From positions 1 through 64,000 of the forward strand of contig NZ_FOSE01000004.1 of assembly GCF_900114185.1 (NCBI RefSeq): a DNA stretch of 64,000 nt. Direction: 5' to 3'. This DNA comes from Cellulomonas sp. KH9 (lineage in GTDB: Bacteria > Actinomycetota > Actinomycetes > Actinomycetales > Cellulomonadaceae). Both the position numbers and the translations under genes were made by a program. Numbering within the stretch: the stretch's first letter is position 1; each line of letters begins with the position of its first letter. The notes under the pieces are model-generated. The model searched no databases. It had not been told where the DNA came from and saw only the letters and a program-made list of their open reading frames with translations. Below, piece by piece: positions 33,017-42,795 of the stretch.

Positions 33017-33439
33017 ATGCTCTCGACCGACAACGCCGTGGCCCTCGAGGCCGCCGGACTGCAGTGGCACCCCCGCGCCGGCGACCGGTTCCTGATCCGC
33101 AGCGCGGACATGGGCGGCGAGGTCTTCACCATCTCGGAGATGGTCGTCGAGGCGCACGAGTACGAGACCGGCACCGTGCTGGGCTTCAACGGCACGACGG
33201 AGTGGGCACTGGACTCCCTGCGGCAGGAGGACGCGCTCTGGCTGCCGCGCGAGGACCAGCTGCGCGAGCTGCTCGGGGGCACCTTCCGCAGCCTCGCGCG
33301 CTCGACCGACGGTCGTTACCAGGTGCTCGTCGAGCTCGCGGGCCAGCCCGAGCGCGTCTTCACCGCCGACGACGCCGCCGACGCCTACGCGGAGGCGCTG
33401 CTCGCGCTCGTGAGCGCGGCGACCGCCCCCGCGGTCTGA
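33017..33439 (+). CDS. conserved actinobacterial protein of unknown function
   Basis: The 140-residue soluble protein (AVALEAAGLQWHPRAGDRF; VFTISEMVVEAHE; LGFNGTTEWALDSLRQEDALWLPREDQLRELL) belongs to a small family common near gatCAB in actinobacteria. Databases sometimes label it pilus assembly protein CpaE, but it has no receiver or ATPase domain of CpaE and is far too short, so that name is not adopted. It has no signal peptide or membrane segment. Composition and codon use match its neighbours. Confidence 0.75.
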   Translation: MLSTDNAVALEAAGLQWHPRAGDRFLIRSADMGGEVFTISEMVVEAHEYETGTVLGFNGTTEWALDSLRQEDALWLPREDQLRELLGGTFRSLARSTDGRYQVLVELAGQPERVFTADDAADAYAEALLALVSAATAPAV

Positions 33440-33642
33440 CGCGCCCTCGTCCGGCCCTCGACGCCCTCGGGTGCCGGCGCCGTTGGAGACCGGCCGGCGG
33501 GGCTCGCGCCCTCTGACGGGGGCCCGCCACCGCGACCTGCGCGGGGGACCGCGGTCGCCGCACGGAGCGGTCGCGGGACCTGCACGACCGCGACGACGCC
33601 GGGACCGGCCCCGACCGCAGCCACCGGCGGCGTCGCGCCCCG

Positions 33643-33648
33643 TAGACT
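33643..33648 (+). promoter_or_regulatory. -10 box of gatCAB
   Basis: TAGACT, eight bases before the gatC ATG, identical to the box before the cysteine desulfurase. The upstream gap from 33440 shows no other feature. Confidence 0.55.
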
Positions 33649-33656
33649 CAACGACC

Positions 33657-33953
33657 ATGTCCACCCTCTCCCGCGACGAGGTCGCGCGCGTCGCCGCGCT
33701 GGCCCGGATCGACCTGACACCGGCGGAGCTCGACCGGCTGGCGGGCGAGCTCGACGTCATCGTCGAGTCCGTCGCCCGCGTGTCCGAGGTCGCCACCCCG
33801 GACGTCCCCGCGACCAGCCACCCGCTGCCGCTGACCAACGTGTTCCGTGCCGACGAGCCGGTCGCCCCGCTCGACCGCGACGAGGTGCTGGCGCAGGCCC
33901 CCGCGGCCCGCGACGGCAAGTTCCTCGTCCCGCAGATCCTCGGGGAGGAGTGA
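33657..33953 (+). CDS. gatC: Asp-tRNA(Asn)/Glu-tRNA(Gln) amidotransferase subunit C
   Basis: GatC stabilises GatA and bridges it to GatB. The 98-residue protein shows the family pattern [22 protein letters not shown] near the N terminus and FRADEP and [14 protein letters not shown] at the C terminus. The ATG at 33657 is used because the conserved protein starts there, just after the TAGACT box. gatA starts one base after the stop codon. Confidence 0.95.
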   Translation: MSTLSRDEVARVAALARIDLTPAELDRLAGELDVIVESVARVSEVATPDVPATSHPLPLTNVFRADEPVAPLDRDEVLAQAPAARDGKFLVPQILGEE

Positions 33954-33954
33954 C

Positions 33955-35472
33955 GTGACCGACCTGACCCGGATGACCGCGGCGGAGCTGGCCGACCGGC
34001 TGACCGCACGTGACGTGACGAGCGTCGAGGCGACGCAGGCGCACCTCGACCGCATCGCGGTGGTGGAGCCCGCCGTCCACGCGTACCTGCACGTCGCGGC
34101 CGACGAGGCGCTGGCCACCGCGGCCGACGTCGACGCCCGGCGGGCGGCGGGCGAGGACCTGCACGCGCTCGCCGGCGTGCCGATCGCCGTCAAGGACGTC
34201 GTCGTCACGCGCGGCCTGCCCACCACGGCCGGCTCGCGCATCCTCGAGGGCTGGGTGCCCCCGTACGACGCGACCCTCGTCGAGCGCATCAAGGCTGCCG
34301 GCCTGCCGATCCTCGGCAAGACCAACATGGACGAGTTCGCCATGGGCTCCTCGACGGAGCACTCGGGCTACGGCAACACGCACAACCCGTGGGACCTCGA
34401 GCGGATCCCCGGCGGCTCCGGCGGCGGGTCGGCCGCGGCCGTCGCCGCCTACGAGGCGCCGCTCGCGATCGGCACCGACACCGGCGGCTCGATCCGCCAG
34501 CCGGCGGCCGTCACCGGCACGGTCGGCGTCAAGCCGACGTACGGCAGCGTGTCGCGCTACGGCCTGATCGCCCTGGCGTCGAGCCTGGACCAGGCGGGCC
34601 CGTGCACGCGCACGGTGCTCGACTCGGCGCTCCTGCACGAGCTGATCGGCGGGCACGACCCGCGCGACTCGACGTCGCTGACCGACCCGGCGACGGGCTA
34701 CGTCGCCGCGGCCCGCGAGGGTGCGTCGGGCGACCTGACCGGGGTGAAGGTCGGCGTGATCCGTGAGCTGCAGGGCGAGGGCTACCAGCCCGGCGTCCTC
34801 GCGCGGTTCGAGGAGTCGCTGACCGCGCTGCGCGGTGCGGGCGCCGAGGTCGTCGAGGTCTCCTGCCCGTCGTTCGCGTACGCCCTGGCCGCGTACTACC
34901 TGATCCTGCCGGCGGAGGCGTCGAGCAACCTGGCGAAGTTCGACGGCATGCGCTTCGGTCTGCGCGTCGAGCCGAGCGAGGGCCCGGTCACCGCCGAGCG
35001 CGTCATGGCCGCCACGCGCGGGCAGGGCTTCGGCGACGAGGTCAAGCGCCGTGTCATCCTCGGCACCTACGCCCTGAGCGCGGGCTACTACGACGCGTAC
35101 TACGGCTCGGCGCAGAAGGTCCGCACGCTCATCCAGCGCGACTTCGACGCGGCGTTCGGCGCGGCCGACGTGCTGGTCTCTCCCACGGCGCCGACGACCG
35201 CCTTCAAGCTGGGCGAGAAGCTGGACGACCCGCTGGCGATGTACCTCAACGACGTCGCGACGATCCCCGCGAACCTCGCCGGGATCCCCGGGATGTCCCT
35301 GCCGAACGGGCTGTCGGACGACGGCCTGCCCGTCGGCTTCCAGATCCTCGCGCCGGCGCGGGCCGACGCGCGCCTGTACCGCGTGGGAGCGGCGCTCGAG
35401 GCGCTGCTCGAGACGAGCTGGGAGGGCCCGCTGCTGGGCCGCGCCCCCGAGCTGGCCGGAGGGGCAGCCTGA
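33955..35472 (+). CDS. gatA: Asp-tRNA(Asn)/Glu-tRNA(Gln) amidotransferase subunit A
   Basis: GatA releases ammonia from glutamine for transamidation of misacylated tRNAs. The 505-residue amidase-signature protein keeps the Ser-cisSer-Lys triad: Lys80 ([10 protein letters not shown]), Ser155 in [14 protein letters not shown] and Ser179 in [11 protein letters not shown]. Length is normal. The GTG start has GGGGAGGAG five bases upstream, overlapping the end of gatC. Its stop overlaps the gatB start (TGATG). Confidence 0.97.
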   Translation: MTDLTRMTAAELADRLTARDVTSVEATQAHLDRIAVVEPAVHAYLHVAADEALATAADVDARRAAGEDLHALAGVPIAVKDVVVTRGLPTTAGSRILEGWVPPYDATLVERIKAAGLPILGKTNMDEFAMGSSTEHSGYGNTHNPWDLERIPGGSGGGSAAAVAAYEAPLAIGTDTGGSIRQPAAVTGTVGVKPTYGSVSRYGLIALASSLDQAGPCTRTVLDSALLHELIGGHDPRDSTSLTDPATGYVAAAREGASGDLTGVKVGVIRELQGEGYQPGVLARFEESLTALRGAGAEVVEVSCPSFAYALAAYYLILPAEASSNLAKFDGMRFGLRVEPSEGPVTAERVMAATRGQGFGDEVKRRVILGTYALSAGYYDAYYGSAQKVRTLIQRDFDAAFGAADVLVSPTAPTTAFKLGEKLDDPLAMYLNDVATIPANLAGIPGMSLPNGLSDDGLPVGFQILAPARADARLYRVGAALEALLETSWEGPLLGRAPELAGGAA

Positions 35473-36983
35473 TGAGCACGACGACCGACGTCGACCTGGT
35501 CGACTACGACGACGCGGTGGCCCGGTTCGACCCGGTCATCGGCATCGAGGTGCACGTCGAGCTGGGCACGCGGACCAAGATGTTCGACGGCGCCGAGCAG
35601 TCGTTCGGCGAGGAGCCGAACACGCAGATCACGCCGACGAGCCTGGGCCTGCCGGGCGCGCTGCCCGTCGTCAACGGCACCGCGGTCGAGTACGCGATCC
35701 GCATCGGCCTGGCGCTGAACTGCTCGATCGCGCAGTCCTGCCGGTTCGCGCGGAAGAACTACTTCTACCCGGACGTGCCGAAGAACTTCCAGACGTCGCA
35801 GTACGACGAGCCGATCGCCTCCGAGGGCTTCGTCGACGTCGAGCTGGAGGACGGCACGACGTTCCGCGTCGAGATCGAGCGCGCGCACATGGAGGAGGAC
35901 GCCGGCAAGAACACGCACGTCGGCGGCGCCACCGGGCGCATCCACGGCGCGGAGTACTCGCTGGTCGACTACAACCGCGCCGGCGTGCCGCTGGTCGAGA
36001 TCGTCACCAAGCCGATCACGGGTGCCGGCGAGCGGGCACCCGAGGTCGCGCGTGCGTACGTGCAGACCCTGCGCGACATGTTCCGCGCGCTCGGCGTGTC
36101 CGAGGCCCGCATGGAGCGCGGCAACGTGCGCGCCGACGTGAACGTCTCGCTGCGCCCCACGCCGGCCGACGCCCTGGGGACCCGCACCGAGACCAAGAAC
36201 GTCAACTCGTTCCGGTCGGTCGAGCGGGCCGTGCGCTACGAGATCAGCCGCCAGGCGGCGATCCTCGACGCGGGCGGCACGATCGTGCAGGAGACCCGGC
36301 ACTGGCACGAGGACACCGGCATCACCACCGCCGGGCGCGTGAAGTCGGACGCCGAGGACTACCGCTACTTCCCCGAGCCGGACCTCGTGCCGATCGTCCC
36401 GGATCGCGCCTGGATCGAGGAGATCCGTGCGGCCCTGCCCGAGCTGCCCGCCGCGCGGCGTCGTCGCCTGCAGGGCGAGTGGGGCTACGCGGACGCGGAG
36501 ATGCGTGACGTCGTCAACGCCGGTGCGATCGAGCTCATCGAGGCCACGGTCGCGGCGGGCGCGAGCCCGGCCGCCGCCCGCAAGTGGTGGATGGGCGAGC
36601 TGGCCCGCACGGCCAAGCAGCAGGAGGTCGAGCTCGCGGACCTGCCGATCACGCCCGCCCAGATCGGCGCGCTCCAGCAGCTCGTCGATGCCGGGCGCAT
36701 CAACGACAAGCTGGCGCGTCAGGTGCTCGAGGGCGTCCTGGCGGGTGAGGGCGACCCCGAGCAGGTCGTCGTCGCCCGTGGGCTCGAGGTCGTGTCGGAC
36801 GACGGCCCGCTGCTCGAGGCGATCGACGCCGCCCTGGCCGCCCAGCCGGACATCGCGGAGAAGATCCGTGGCGGCAACCTCGGGCCGGTCGGCGCCATCA
36901 TCGGCGCGGTCATGAAGGCGACGCGCGGGCAGGCGGACGCCGGTCGCGTGCGTGAGCTCGTGCTGGAGCGCGTCTCCGCCTGA
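35472..36983 (+). CDS. gatB: Asp-tRNA(Asn)/Glu-tRNA(Gln) amidotransferase subunit B
   Basis: GatB phosphorylates the acyl-tRNA and receives ammonia. In this 503-residue protein the catalytic cradle shows [75 protein letters not shown] and ADVNVSLRP; the C-terminal helical and YqeY-like tail domain follows ([11 protein letters not shown] onward, [23 protein letters not shown]). The ATG overlaps the gatA stop by one base. Presence of GatCAB implies that the organism makes Gln-tRNA and/or Asn-tRNA indirectly. Confidence 0.97.
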   Translation: MSTTTDVDLVDYDDAVARFDPVIGIEVHVELGTRTKMFDGAEQSFGEEPNTQITPTSLGLPGALPVVNGTAVEYAIRIGLALNCSIAQSCRFARKNYFYPDVPKNFQTSQYDEPIASEGFVDVELEDGTTFRVEIERAHMEEDAGKNTHVGGATGRIHGAEYSLVDYNRAGVPLVEIVTKPITGAGERAPEVARAYVQTLRDMFRALGVSEARMERGNVRADVNVSLRPTPADALGTRTETKNVNSFRSVERAVRYEISRQAAILDAGGTIVQETRHWHEDTGITTAGRVKSDAEDYRYFPEPDLVPIVPDRAWIEEIRAALPELPAARRRRLQGEWGYADAEMRDVVNAGAIELIEATVAAGASPAAARKWWMGELARTAKQQEVELADLPITPAQIGALQQLVDAGRINDKLARQVLEGVLAGEGDPEQVVVARGLEVVSDDGPLLEAIDAALAAQPDIAEKIRGGNLGPVGAIIGAVMKATRGQADAGRVRELVLERVSA

Positions 36984-36992
36984 CGCAGGAGC

Positions 36993-37012
36993 CGACGCAC
37001 CGGCGTGCGTCG
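36993..37012 (+). terminator. hairpin after gatB
   Basis: Perfect 8-base arms CGACGCAC / GTGCGTCG with loop CGGC, starting nine bases after the gatB stop. No T-run. A likely end of the gatCAB transcript. Confidence 0.55.
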
Positions 37013-37119
37013 TGTCGTGACGTCCCGGTCCTCCCGGTTCCGTACGATGCGACGCACGCCGGAGGGCAGTCGGTGGGGGTGCCCGGACGGGTGCCCGCCG
37101 GAGCGCGACGGAGGTAGCG

Positions 37120-37668
37120 ATGCAGAAACCCACCCTGCAGGGCGAGATGATCGTGCTGCGTCCGATCCGCACGGACGACGCCGACGCGATGTGGGACATG
37201 CTCGACGACGCGGAGGGCAAGCGGCTCACGGGCACCGCGCGCGCGTTCACGCGCGAGGAGGTCGACGCCTGGTGCGCGAGCCGCGAGGCCGCCGAGGGCC
37301 GGTACGACTTCGCCGTGACCGCGCTCGGCGACGACGAGTACCGCGGGGAGATCGTCCTGACGGAGGTCGACCCGGACGTGCGGTGCGCGTCGCTGCGGCT
37401 GTCCATGCGCCCGGCCTACCGGGGACGCGGCTACGGGACCGAGGCCATCGAGCTCGTCCTGGGGTTCGCGTTCGACGGGCTCGACCTGCACCGGGTGGAG
37501 CTCGAGGCGCTGAGCATCAACACCCGCGCGGTGTCCCTGTACGAGAACATCGGGTTCCGGCGCGAGGGCCGGCGGCGCGACGCGTACCGCGACGGGGCCG
37601 GGTGGTGCGACGCCGTCGTCATGTCGATGCTCGAGGACGAGTACCGCGCCGGTCGGGTGACCTCCTGA
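37120..37668 (+). CDS. GNAT acetyltransferase, RimJ/RimL-like
   Basis: The 182-residue protein has the acetyltransferase_3 pattern: GEMIVLRPIRTDDADAMWDML, then ASLRLSMRPAYRGRGYGTEAIELVLGFAF with the acetyl-CoA loop, and HRVELEALSINTRAVSLYENIGFRREGRRRDAYRDG. Such enzymes acetylate ribosomal protein N termini or small amines; the substrate is not evident. GGAGG about eight bases before the ATG is a good ribosome binding site. The dehydrogenase gene starts two bases after its stop. Confidence 0.88.
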   Translation: MQKPTLQGEMIVLRPIRTDDADAMWDMLDDAEGKRLTGTARAFTREEVDAWCASREAAEGRYDFAVTALGDDEYRGEIVLTEVDPDVRCASLRLSMRPAYRGRGYGTEAIELVLGFAFDGLDLHRVELEALSINTRAVSLYENIGFRREGRRRDAYRDGAGWCDAVVMSMLEDEYRAGRVTS

Positions 37669-37670
37669 CC

Positions 37671-38612
37671 GTGCTGACCGTCACCGTCCCCGACGACGAC
37701 CTGCTGCACCGCCTCGCCGACCTGGCGGCGTCCCACCGGGACGACCTGCGCCTGGTCCGGTGGGACCTGTCCGGACCGCTCGACCCCGGCACCGCCGCGG
37801 CGGTCGACCTCGTCGTGGTCCCGCACTACTTCGTGCGGCCCGGCGGCTTCGACGTGCTGCGGGACCTGCCGCGGCTGCGGTACGTGCAGCTGCCCAGCGC
37901 CGGCTACGAGCACGCGCTGCGGCACCTGCCCCCGGGCGTCGTGCTGTGCAACGGCCGGGGCGTGCACGACGCCGGGACGGCCGAGCTGGCCGTGGGGCTC
38001 ACCCTCGCCGTCCAGCGGGGCCTGCCGCGTGCGGTGCGGGCGATGGACGAGGGCCGGTGGGACAACCCGTTCGGCCCGTCGCTGGCGGACCGCCGCGTGC
38101 TCGTCGTCGGGCAGGGGTCGGTGGGCCGGGCGGTCGTCGCGCGGTTCCGGCCCTTCGAGGTGGACCTGGTCCGCGTCGCGACCACGCCCCGGGACGACGC
38201 AGACGGCCACGTGCACGGCGTCGACGAGCTGCCCGACCTGCTGCCCGACGCCGACGTCGTCGTGCTCGTCATCCCGTTGTCGCGCACGTCGTACCACCTG
38301 CTCGACGCCGCCGCGCTGGCGCGCATGAAGGACGGCGCCCTGCTGGTCAACGTCGCGCGCGGCAAGGTCGTCGACACCGACGCGCTGCTGGCCGAGCTGC
38401 ACGCGGGTCGGCTGCGGGCCGCGCTCGACGTCACCGACCCCGAGCCGCTGCCCGCGGACCACCCGCTGTGGCGGGCCCCGAACGTCCTGGTCACCGCGCA
38501 CCAGGGTGGCAACACCGACGCGACCTTCCCGCGGGTCGCGCAGCTCGTGCGGCGGCAGGTCACCGCGCTGCTGGCGGGGGAGCCGGCGGTCAACGAGGTC
38601 GCGCGGACCTGA
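37671..38612 (+). CDS. D-isomer-specific 2-hydroxyacid dehydrogenase
   Basis: The 313-residue NAD(P)-dependent reductase has a catalytic/lid region (YVQLPSAGYEHAL; GRGVHDAGTAELAVGL), the Rossmann motif VLVVGQGSVGRAVVARF, VVVLVIPLSRTSYHLLD, LLVNVARGKVVDTDALL with the catalytic arginine, ALDVTDPEPLPADHPLW with the catalytic glutamate and TAHQGG in the catalytic histidine position. The substrate (glyoxylate, hydroxypyruvate or other) is not decided. The GTG at 37671 lies two bases after the acetyltransferase stop, so the two probably form an operon. Confidence 0.9.
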   Translation: MLTVTVPDDDLLHRLADLAASHRDDLRLVRWDLSGPLDPGTAAAVDLVVVPHYFVRPGGFDVLRDLPRLRYVQLPSAGYEHALRHLPPGVVLCNGRGVHDAGTAELAVGLTLAVQRGLPRAVRAMDEGRWDNPFGPSLADRRVLVVGQGSVGRAVVARFRPFEVDLVRVATTPRDDADGHVHGVDELPDLLPDADVVVLVIPLSRTSYHLLDAAALARMKDGALLVNVARGKVVDTDALLAELHAGRLRAALDVTDPEPLPADHPLWRAPNVLVTAHQGGNTDATFPRVAQLVRRQVTALLAGEPAVNEVART

Positions 38613-38620
38613 CGCCCGGG

Positions 38621-38637
38621 CCGCCCCACCGGGGCGG
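38621..38637. terminator. terminator-like hairpin after the dehydrogenase
   Basis: CCGCCCC / GGGGCGG with a 3-base loop ACC, nine bases after the dehydrogenase stop. A second hairpin, GCCCCGG / CCGGGGC with loop TCTCAG (38668-38687), spans the end of the convergent photolyase gene. Together they separate the convergent transcripts. Confidence 0.5.
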
Positions 38638-38676
38638 AGCCCTGGTTCGCCGCGCCCGGCGTGCTGCGCCCCGGTC

Positions 38677-40059
38677 TCAGCCGGGGCGGCGGGCGTGGTC
38701 CGCCAGCGCGACCTCCCGCTCGTGCGCGTGGTCGACCATCCGGTCGGGGTACCCCGGCGGCGGGCCGCCGGGCAGCCGCCACGGCTCGTGCACGGCCCCG
38801 CCGGGCACGTCGCGCAGCTCGGGGACCCAGCGGCGCACGTACGTGCCGTCCGGGTCGAACCGTCGGCCCTGCGTCACGGGGTTGAAGATCCGGAAGTACG
38901 GCGCCGCGTCCCGCCCGGTGCCCGCGACCCACTGCCAGTTGAGCTGGTTCTGCGGCACGTCACCGTCCACCAGCCAGGCCATGAAGTGGTCGGCGCCGCG
39001 CTGCCAGGGGACGTGCAGGTCCTTGACCAGGAAGGACGCGACGACCATGCGGACCCGGTTGTGCATCCAGCCCTCCGCGTGCAGCTGGCGCATGCCCGCG
39101 TCGACGAGGGGGTAGCCGGTCCGGCCCTCGGCCCACGCGGCGAGGGCGTCGTCCGCGGCCGTCCCGGTCGCCCACGCGTCGTCGGGCACGGCAGGGCGCA
39201 GGGAGCGTCGGGTCGCGTCGGGGGAGTGCCACAGGACGTCGGCGTGGAACTCGCGCCACGCGAGCTCCGAGCGGTACGTCACCACCGACTCCGCCGTCCG
39301 CCCGGTCGCGCCCGCGCCGGCGGCGGCCAGGTCGGCGAGCATCGTCCGCGGGTGGATCTCGCCGTGCTTGAGGTGCACCGACATGCGCGAGGTCACGTCG
39401 AGGTCCGGGCGGTCCCGGTCCACGTCGTACCCGTCGAGGTCGTCGCGCAGGAAGGCGCGCCAGCGGGCGTGCGCGGCGTGCTCCCCGGCGTCCGGCAGCC
39501 GCACGTCGGTCGGCGGGGCGTCGGGGACGCCGTCGGAGGGGAGGGCCCCCCACGGGACGGAGCGCGGACGGGGTGCCGGTGCGTGCCAGCCGTGGTCCAG
39601 CCACGCGCGGCGGAACGGCGTGAAGACCTGGTAGGCCCCGCCCTGCCCCGTGCGCAGCCGGCCCGGGGCGACGGCGTACGGGGACCCGGTGCGGACCAGC
39701 GCCGCACCTCCTGCCGTGAGAGCGGCGGCCACCGCGTCGTCGCGCCGCCGCCCGTAGGGCTCTGTCGCGGCGCTGACGTGCACGGACGTCGCACCGACCT
39801 CGCGGGCCACCGCGGGCACCACGCTGTCCGCCCGCCCGTGGCGCACCACGAGCCGCCCCCCGGTCGCCTCGTCCAGCGCACGCAGCGACGCCGCCAGGTA
39901 GGCCAGGCGCGGGGCGCCGGCCGCGTGCCGGAGCACCGGGTCGACGACGTACAGCGCGACGACCTCGTCGTCGTCGGCGCGGGCCTGCGCGACCGCCGCG
40001 AGCAGGGCCGGGTGGTCGCCCAGGCGCAGGTCACGGCGGAACCAGCAGATCGTCGGCAC
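38677..40059 (-). CDS. phr: deoxyribodipyrimidine photolyase
   Basis: This 460-residue photolyase/cryptochrome protein repairs UV pyrimidine dimers using blue light. N-terminal antenna domain: ICWFRRDLRLGDHPALLAAV and VHVSAATEPYGRRRDD. FAD domain: MSVHLKHGEIHPRTML, YRSELAWREFHADVLWHSPD, GRTGYPLVDAGMRQLHAEGWMHNRVRMVVASFLVKDLHVPWQRGAD (quoted in parts: VDAGMRQL, MHNRVRMVVASFL) and DGDVPQNQLNWQWVAGTGRDAAPYFRIFNP (VPQNQLNWQW, YFRIFNP). These fit a class I CPD photolyase. The GTG at 40059 is supported by TACCTT five bases upstream. It is divergent from the peptide transporter. Confidence 0.95.
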   Translation of the reverse strand: MPTICWFRRDLRLGDHPALLAAVAQARADDDEVVALYVVDPVLRHAAGAPRLAYLAASLRALDEATGGRLVVRHGRADSVVPAVAREVGATSVHVSAATEPYGRRRDDAVAAALTAGGAALVRTGSPYAVAPGRLRTGQGGAYQVFTPFRRAWLDHGWHAPAPRPRSVPWGALPSDGVPDAPPTDVRLPDAGEHAAHARWRAFLRDDLDGYDVDRDRPDLDVTSRMSVHLKHGEIHPRTMLADLAAAGAGATGRTAESVVTYRSELAWREFHADVLWHSPDATRRSLRPAVPDDAWATGTAADDALAAWAEGRTGYPLVDAGMRQLHAEGWMHNRVRMVVASFLVKDLHVPWQRGADHFMAWLVDGDVPQNQLNWQWVAGTGRDAAPYFRIFNPVTQGRRFDPDGTYVRRWVPELRDVPGGAVHEPWRLPGGPPPGYPDRMVDHAHEREVALADHARRPG

Positions 40060-40064
40060 CCGCC

Positions 40065-40070
40065 AAGGTA
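40065..40070 (-). promoter_or_regulatory. -10 box of leaderless phr
   Basis: TACCTT on the minus strand, five bases before the GTG start of the photolyase. Confidence 0.5.
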
Positions 40071-40146
40071 ACCCGGGCACGCCCCGGCGGCGCGGGCTGC
40101 CGGTCCCCGAGGTGCACGTGCCCGCGTGCGAGGCGACCATGGCTGG

Positions 40147-41694
40147 ATGAGCGAAGCCGCGGACGTCCCGGCCGTCGACGTCGAGGTCACGGGGCGCGCA
40201 CGCCGGGAGCGGACCTTCTTCGGCCATCCCTTCGGCCTGTTCACGCTCTTCACCACCGAGCTGTGGGAGCGGTTCAGCTACTACGGCATGCGCGCGATCC
40301 TCTTCTACTTCCTCACCGACACGTTCGCGAACGAGGGGCTCGGGCTCGACGACGCGACGGGTGCCGCCCTCGTGGCGGTGTACGGGTCGGCGGTCTACCT
40401 GGTCACGGTGGTCGGCGGCTGGGTGGCCGACCGGGTCGTCGGCGCGCGGCGCTCGGTGCTGTGGGGTGGCATCGTCATCGCCGCCGGGCACGTCAGCCTC
40501 GCCGTCCCCGCGCACTGGACCGCGTACCTGGGCATCGTCCTGGTCGCGCTCGGGACGGGTCTGCTCAAGCCCAACGTCTCCAGCATGGTGGGCGAGCTGT
40601 ACCGGCGGGACGACCCGCGTCGGGACGCCGGCTTCTCGATCTTCTACATGGGCATCAACATCGGGTCGTTCACCGCACCGTTCGTCGTGCAGATCGCCCG
40701 CGAGATCGGCGGGTACCACGCCGGGTTCTCGGTGGCCGCCGTCGGGATGGGGCTCGCGCTGGTCGCCTTCGTCCTGGGCCGGCGCGCGCTGCACGGGGCC
40801 GGGGAGGTGGTGCCCAACCCGCTGACACCCGAGGACCGGCCGCGCGTCGTGCGGATGGGGCTGCTCGTGGTCCTGGCGCTGGTCGCCGCCACCGCGCTCG
40901 CGTGGCTGGTCGTGCGGGCCGGCGGCCGCGACGTCGGTGCGCTGACCATCATCATCGACGCGCTGTCGTACCTGGCGTTCGCCGCCCCGGTCGTCATGTT
41001 CCTCGTGATGTTCCGCTCGCCGAAGGTCAATGCCGCCGAGCGCTCGCGGCTCGGCGCGTACATCCCGCTGTTCGTCGCCGCGATGCTCTTCTGGATGATC
41101 TTCGAGCAGGCGTCGAACACCCTGTCGCAGTACGCGCGGGACCACACGGACCTCTCCATCGGCAGCGTGACGATCTCCCCGGTGCTGTACCAGTCGGTGA
41201 ACCCGGCCTCGATCATCGTGCTGGCACCGGTGTTCGCGTGGCTGTGGGTGAGGCTCGACGGGCGGCCCTCCACGGCCGTGAAGTTCGCGATCGGGCTGAC
41301 GCTGGCCGCGCTGAGCTTCATCTTCCTGGCCGGCGCGTCGGCCGTGGCGGGCGACGGCAAGTCGCCGTGGTGGGTGCTCGTCGTCGTCTACGTCGTCCAG
41401 ACCCTCGGGGAGCTGTGCCTGTCACCGGTGGGTCTGGCAGCGACCACGCTGCTGGCGCCCCGCGCGTTCCGCGGGCAGGCCATGGCGCTGTGGTTCCTCG
41501 CCCCCGCGGCGGGGCAGGCGATCACGGCGCAGCTCATCACCGCGACAGAGGGCGTGAGCCGCACGGCGTTCTTCGGCGGGATCGGGGTCGTCGCCCTGGG
41601 GGTCGCCGGGGCGATGTTCGCGCTGTCGCCGTGGGTGACGCGCCGGATCCGGGAGGGCGCCGAGAGCGACGAGGACGTCGCCGCGCGGGCGTGA
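40147..41694 (+). CDS. POT-family proton-coupled oligopeptide transporter
   Basis: The 515-residue integral membrane protein imports di- and tripeptides with protons. It has the POT signature ELWERFSYYGMRAIL in the first transmembrane helix (ExxERFxYYG), GTGLLKPNVSSMVGELY in the second family motif region, FYMGINIGSF and FWMIFEQASNTLSQYA, with 12-14 hydrophobic segments and a short acidic C-terminal tail. The ATG at 40147 (MSEAADV) is preferred to the start 21 bases upstream because GACCAT lies six bases before it, matching the leaderless pattern. Confidence 0.94.
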   Translation: MSEAADVPAVDVEVTGRARRERTFFGHPFGLFTLFTTELWERFSYYGMRAILFYFLTDTFANEGLGLDDATGAALVAVYGSAVYLVTVVGGWVADRVVGARRSVLWGGIVIAAGHVSLAVPAHWTAYLGIVLVALGTGLLKPNVSSMVGELYRRDDPRRDAGFSIFYMGINIGSFTAPFVVQIAREIGGYHAGFSVAAVGMGLALVAFVLGRRALHGAGEVVPNPLTPEDRPRVVRMGLLVVLALVAATALAWLVVRAGGRDVGALTIIIDALSYLAFAAPVVMFLVMFRSPKVNAAERSRLGAYIPLFVAAMLFWMIFEQASNTLSQYARDHTDLSIGSVTISPVLYQSVNPASIIVLAPVFAWLWVRLDGRPSTAVKFAIGLTLAALSFIFLAGASAVAGDGKSPWWVLVVVYVVQTLGELCLSPVGLAATTLLAPRAFRGQAMALWFLAPAAGQAITAQLITATEGVSRTAFFGGIGVVALGVAGAMFALSPWVTRRIREGAESDEDVAARA

Positions 41695-41739
41695 CCGCCG
41701 GCGCCGTGCGGTAGCGCGGGCCGCCGCGACGACCGTCGT

Positions 41740-42771
41740 TCAGGCCCGGCGCGGCGGGGCCGCGGTGGAGGCGCGGGGCACCAGCGACGTCGGCAGACGC
41801 CGGTGCGTCGCGACGTCCGTGCCGGCGATGAGGTCCACGAGCAGGTGCAGCGCGGCGGCACCCATCGCCTGCAGGGGCTGCTCGACCGTGGTCAGGGGCG
41901 GGACGCTCAGCGCGGACTCGGGGACGTTGTCGAAGCCGATCACCGACAGCTCGGAGGGCACCCCGATCCCCAGCGAGCGGGCGACGTCGAGCACGGCGAG
42001 CGCGGACAGGTCGTTGGCGGCGAACACCGCGGTCGGGGGGTCCTCGCGGTCGAGCAGGGCCCGGGCGGGCTCCTGGGCCGTCCCGCGGCGGTAGTCGCCC
42101 ATGCCGACCAGCGACTCGTCGACCGGGACGTCGGCCTCGGCCATGGCGCGGCGGAAGCCCTGCTCGCGCAGCCGGGCGGAGTCCAGGTCGGGACGTCCGC
42201 CGAGGAAGGCGATGCGCCGGTGCCCGAGCTCCAGCAGGTGGCGGGTGGCGAGCACGGCGCCGGCGAGGTTGTCCGAGTCGACCGTCGGCATGCCCGTCGG
42301 CCCGGTGTGCGGGTCGACCGCGACGACGGGGACGCCCGGACGGGCCTCGACGACCGTCGGGGTCACGATGATCGCGCCGTCGATGAGGGTGCCGGACAGG
42401 CGGGACAGGTACCGCCGTTCCCAGCCGACCTCGGCCGAGCCCCCGCCGCCGCCGGAGTACGCCAGCAGCTCGTACCCGGTGGCCGCCACGGCGCTGCCGG
42501 CGCCCTTGAGGAGCTCGGCGGAGAAGGGCTCGAACTCGGCGACGAGGATGCCGAGCACGTTCGTCCGGTACGACCGCAACGACCGTGCTCCGAGGCTCGC
42601 CTCGTAGCCGAGATCGGCGATCACCTCCTGCACACGCTCAAGTGTGCGCTGGGAAACGCCGTATCGACCGTTGACCACCTTGGAAACGGTGGCGACGGAG
42701 ACCCCGGCTGTCCGGGCGACATCGGCCATCTTGACGCGGGGGAACGGATCCACGTCGAGATCATAGGACAT
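41740..42771 (-). CDS. LacI-family repressor of the adjacent ABC/GH3 operon
   Basis: The 343-residue repressor has a complete N-terminal HTH and hinge (residues about 13-65: VKMADVARTAGVSVATVSKVVNG, then RYGVSQRTLERVQEVIADLGY) and a ligand-binding domain (NVLGILVAEFEPFSAELLKG, DGAIIVTPTVVEARPGVPVVAVD, SDNLAGAVLATRHLLELGHRRIAFLGG, TAVFAANDLSALAVLDVARSLG, VIGFDNVPES). The ATG at 42771 lies two bases from a perfect 20-bp palindrome that is probably its operator, so it likely represses itself and the divergent import operon. The inducer would be the imported oligosaccharide. The open frame extends 39 codons further upstream, but that part overlaps the operator. Confidence 0.94.
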   Translation of the reverse strand: MSYDLDVDPFPRVKMADVARTAGVSVATVSKVVNGRYGVSQRTLERVQEVIADLGYEASLGARSLRSYRTNVLGILVAEFEPFSAELLKGAGSAVAATGYELLAYSGGGGGSAEVGWERRYLSRLSGTLIDGAIIVTPTVVEARPGVPVVAVDPHTGPTGMPTVDSDNLAGAVLATRHLLELGHRRIAFLGGRPDLDSARLREQGFRRAMAEADVPVDESLVGMGDYRRGTAQEPARALLDREDPPTAVFAANDLSALAVLDVARSLGIGVPSELSVIGFDNVPESALSVPPLTTVEQPLQAMGAAALHLLVDLIAGTDVATHRRLPTSLVPRASTAAPPRRA

Positions 42772-42773
42772 CG

Positions 42774-42793
42774 TGTCGATAACGTTATCGACA
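42774..42793. promoter_or_regulatory. LacI-type operator, perfect 20-bp palindrome
   Basis: TGTCGATAACGTTATCGACA is a perfect palindrome with a central CG flanked by AA and TT, the architecture expected for LacI-family operators. It lies between the repressor start and the divergent promoter element, downstream of the repressor promoter. Confidence 0.85.
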
Positions 42794-42795
42794 AC

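Noticed and set aside
33017-33439. Pilus assembly protein CpaE
   Set aside because: This label circulates for the family, but the 140-residue protein lacks receiver and ATPase domains and no pilus genes are nearby.
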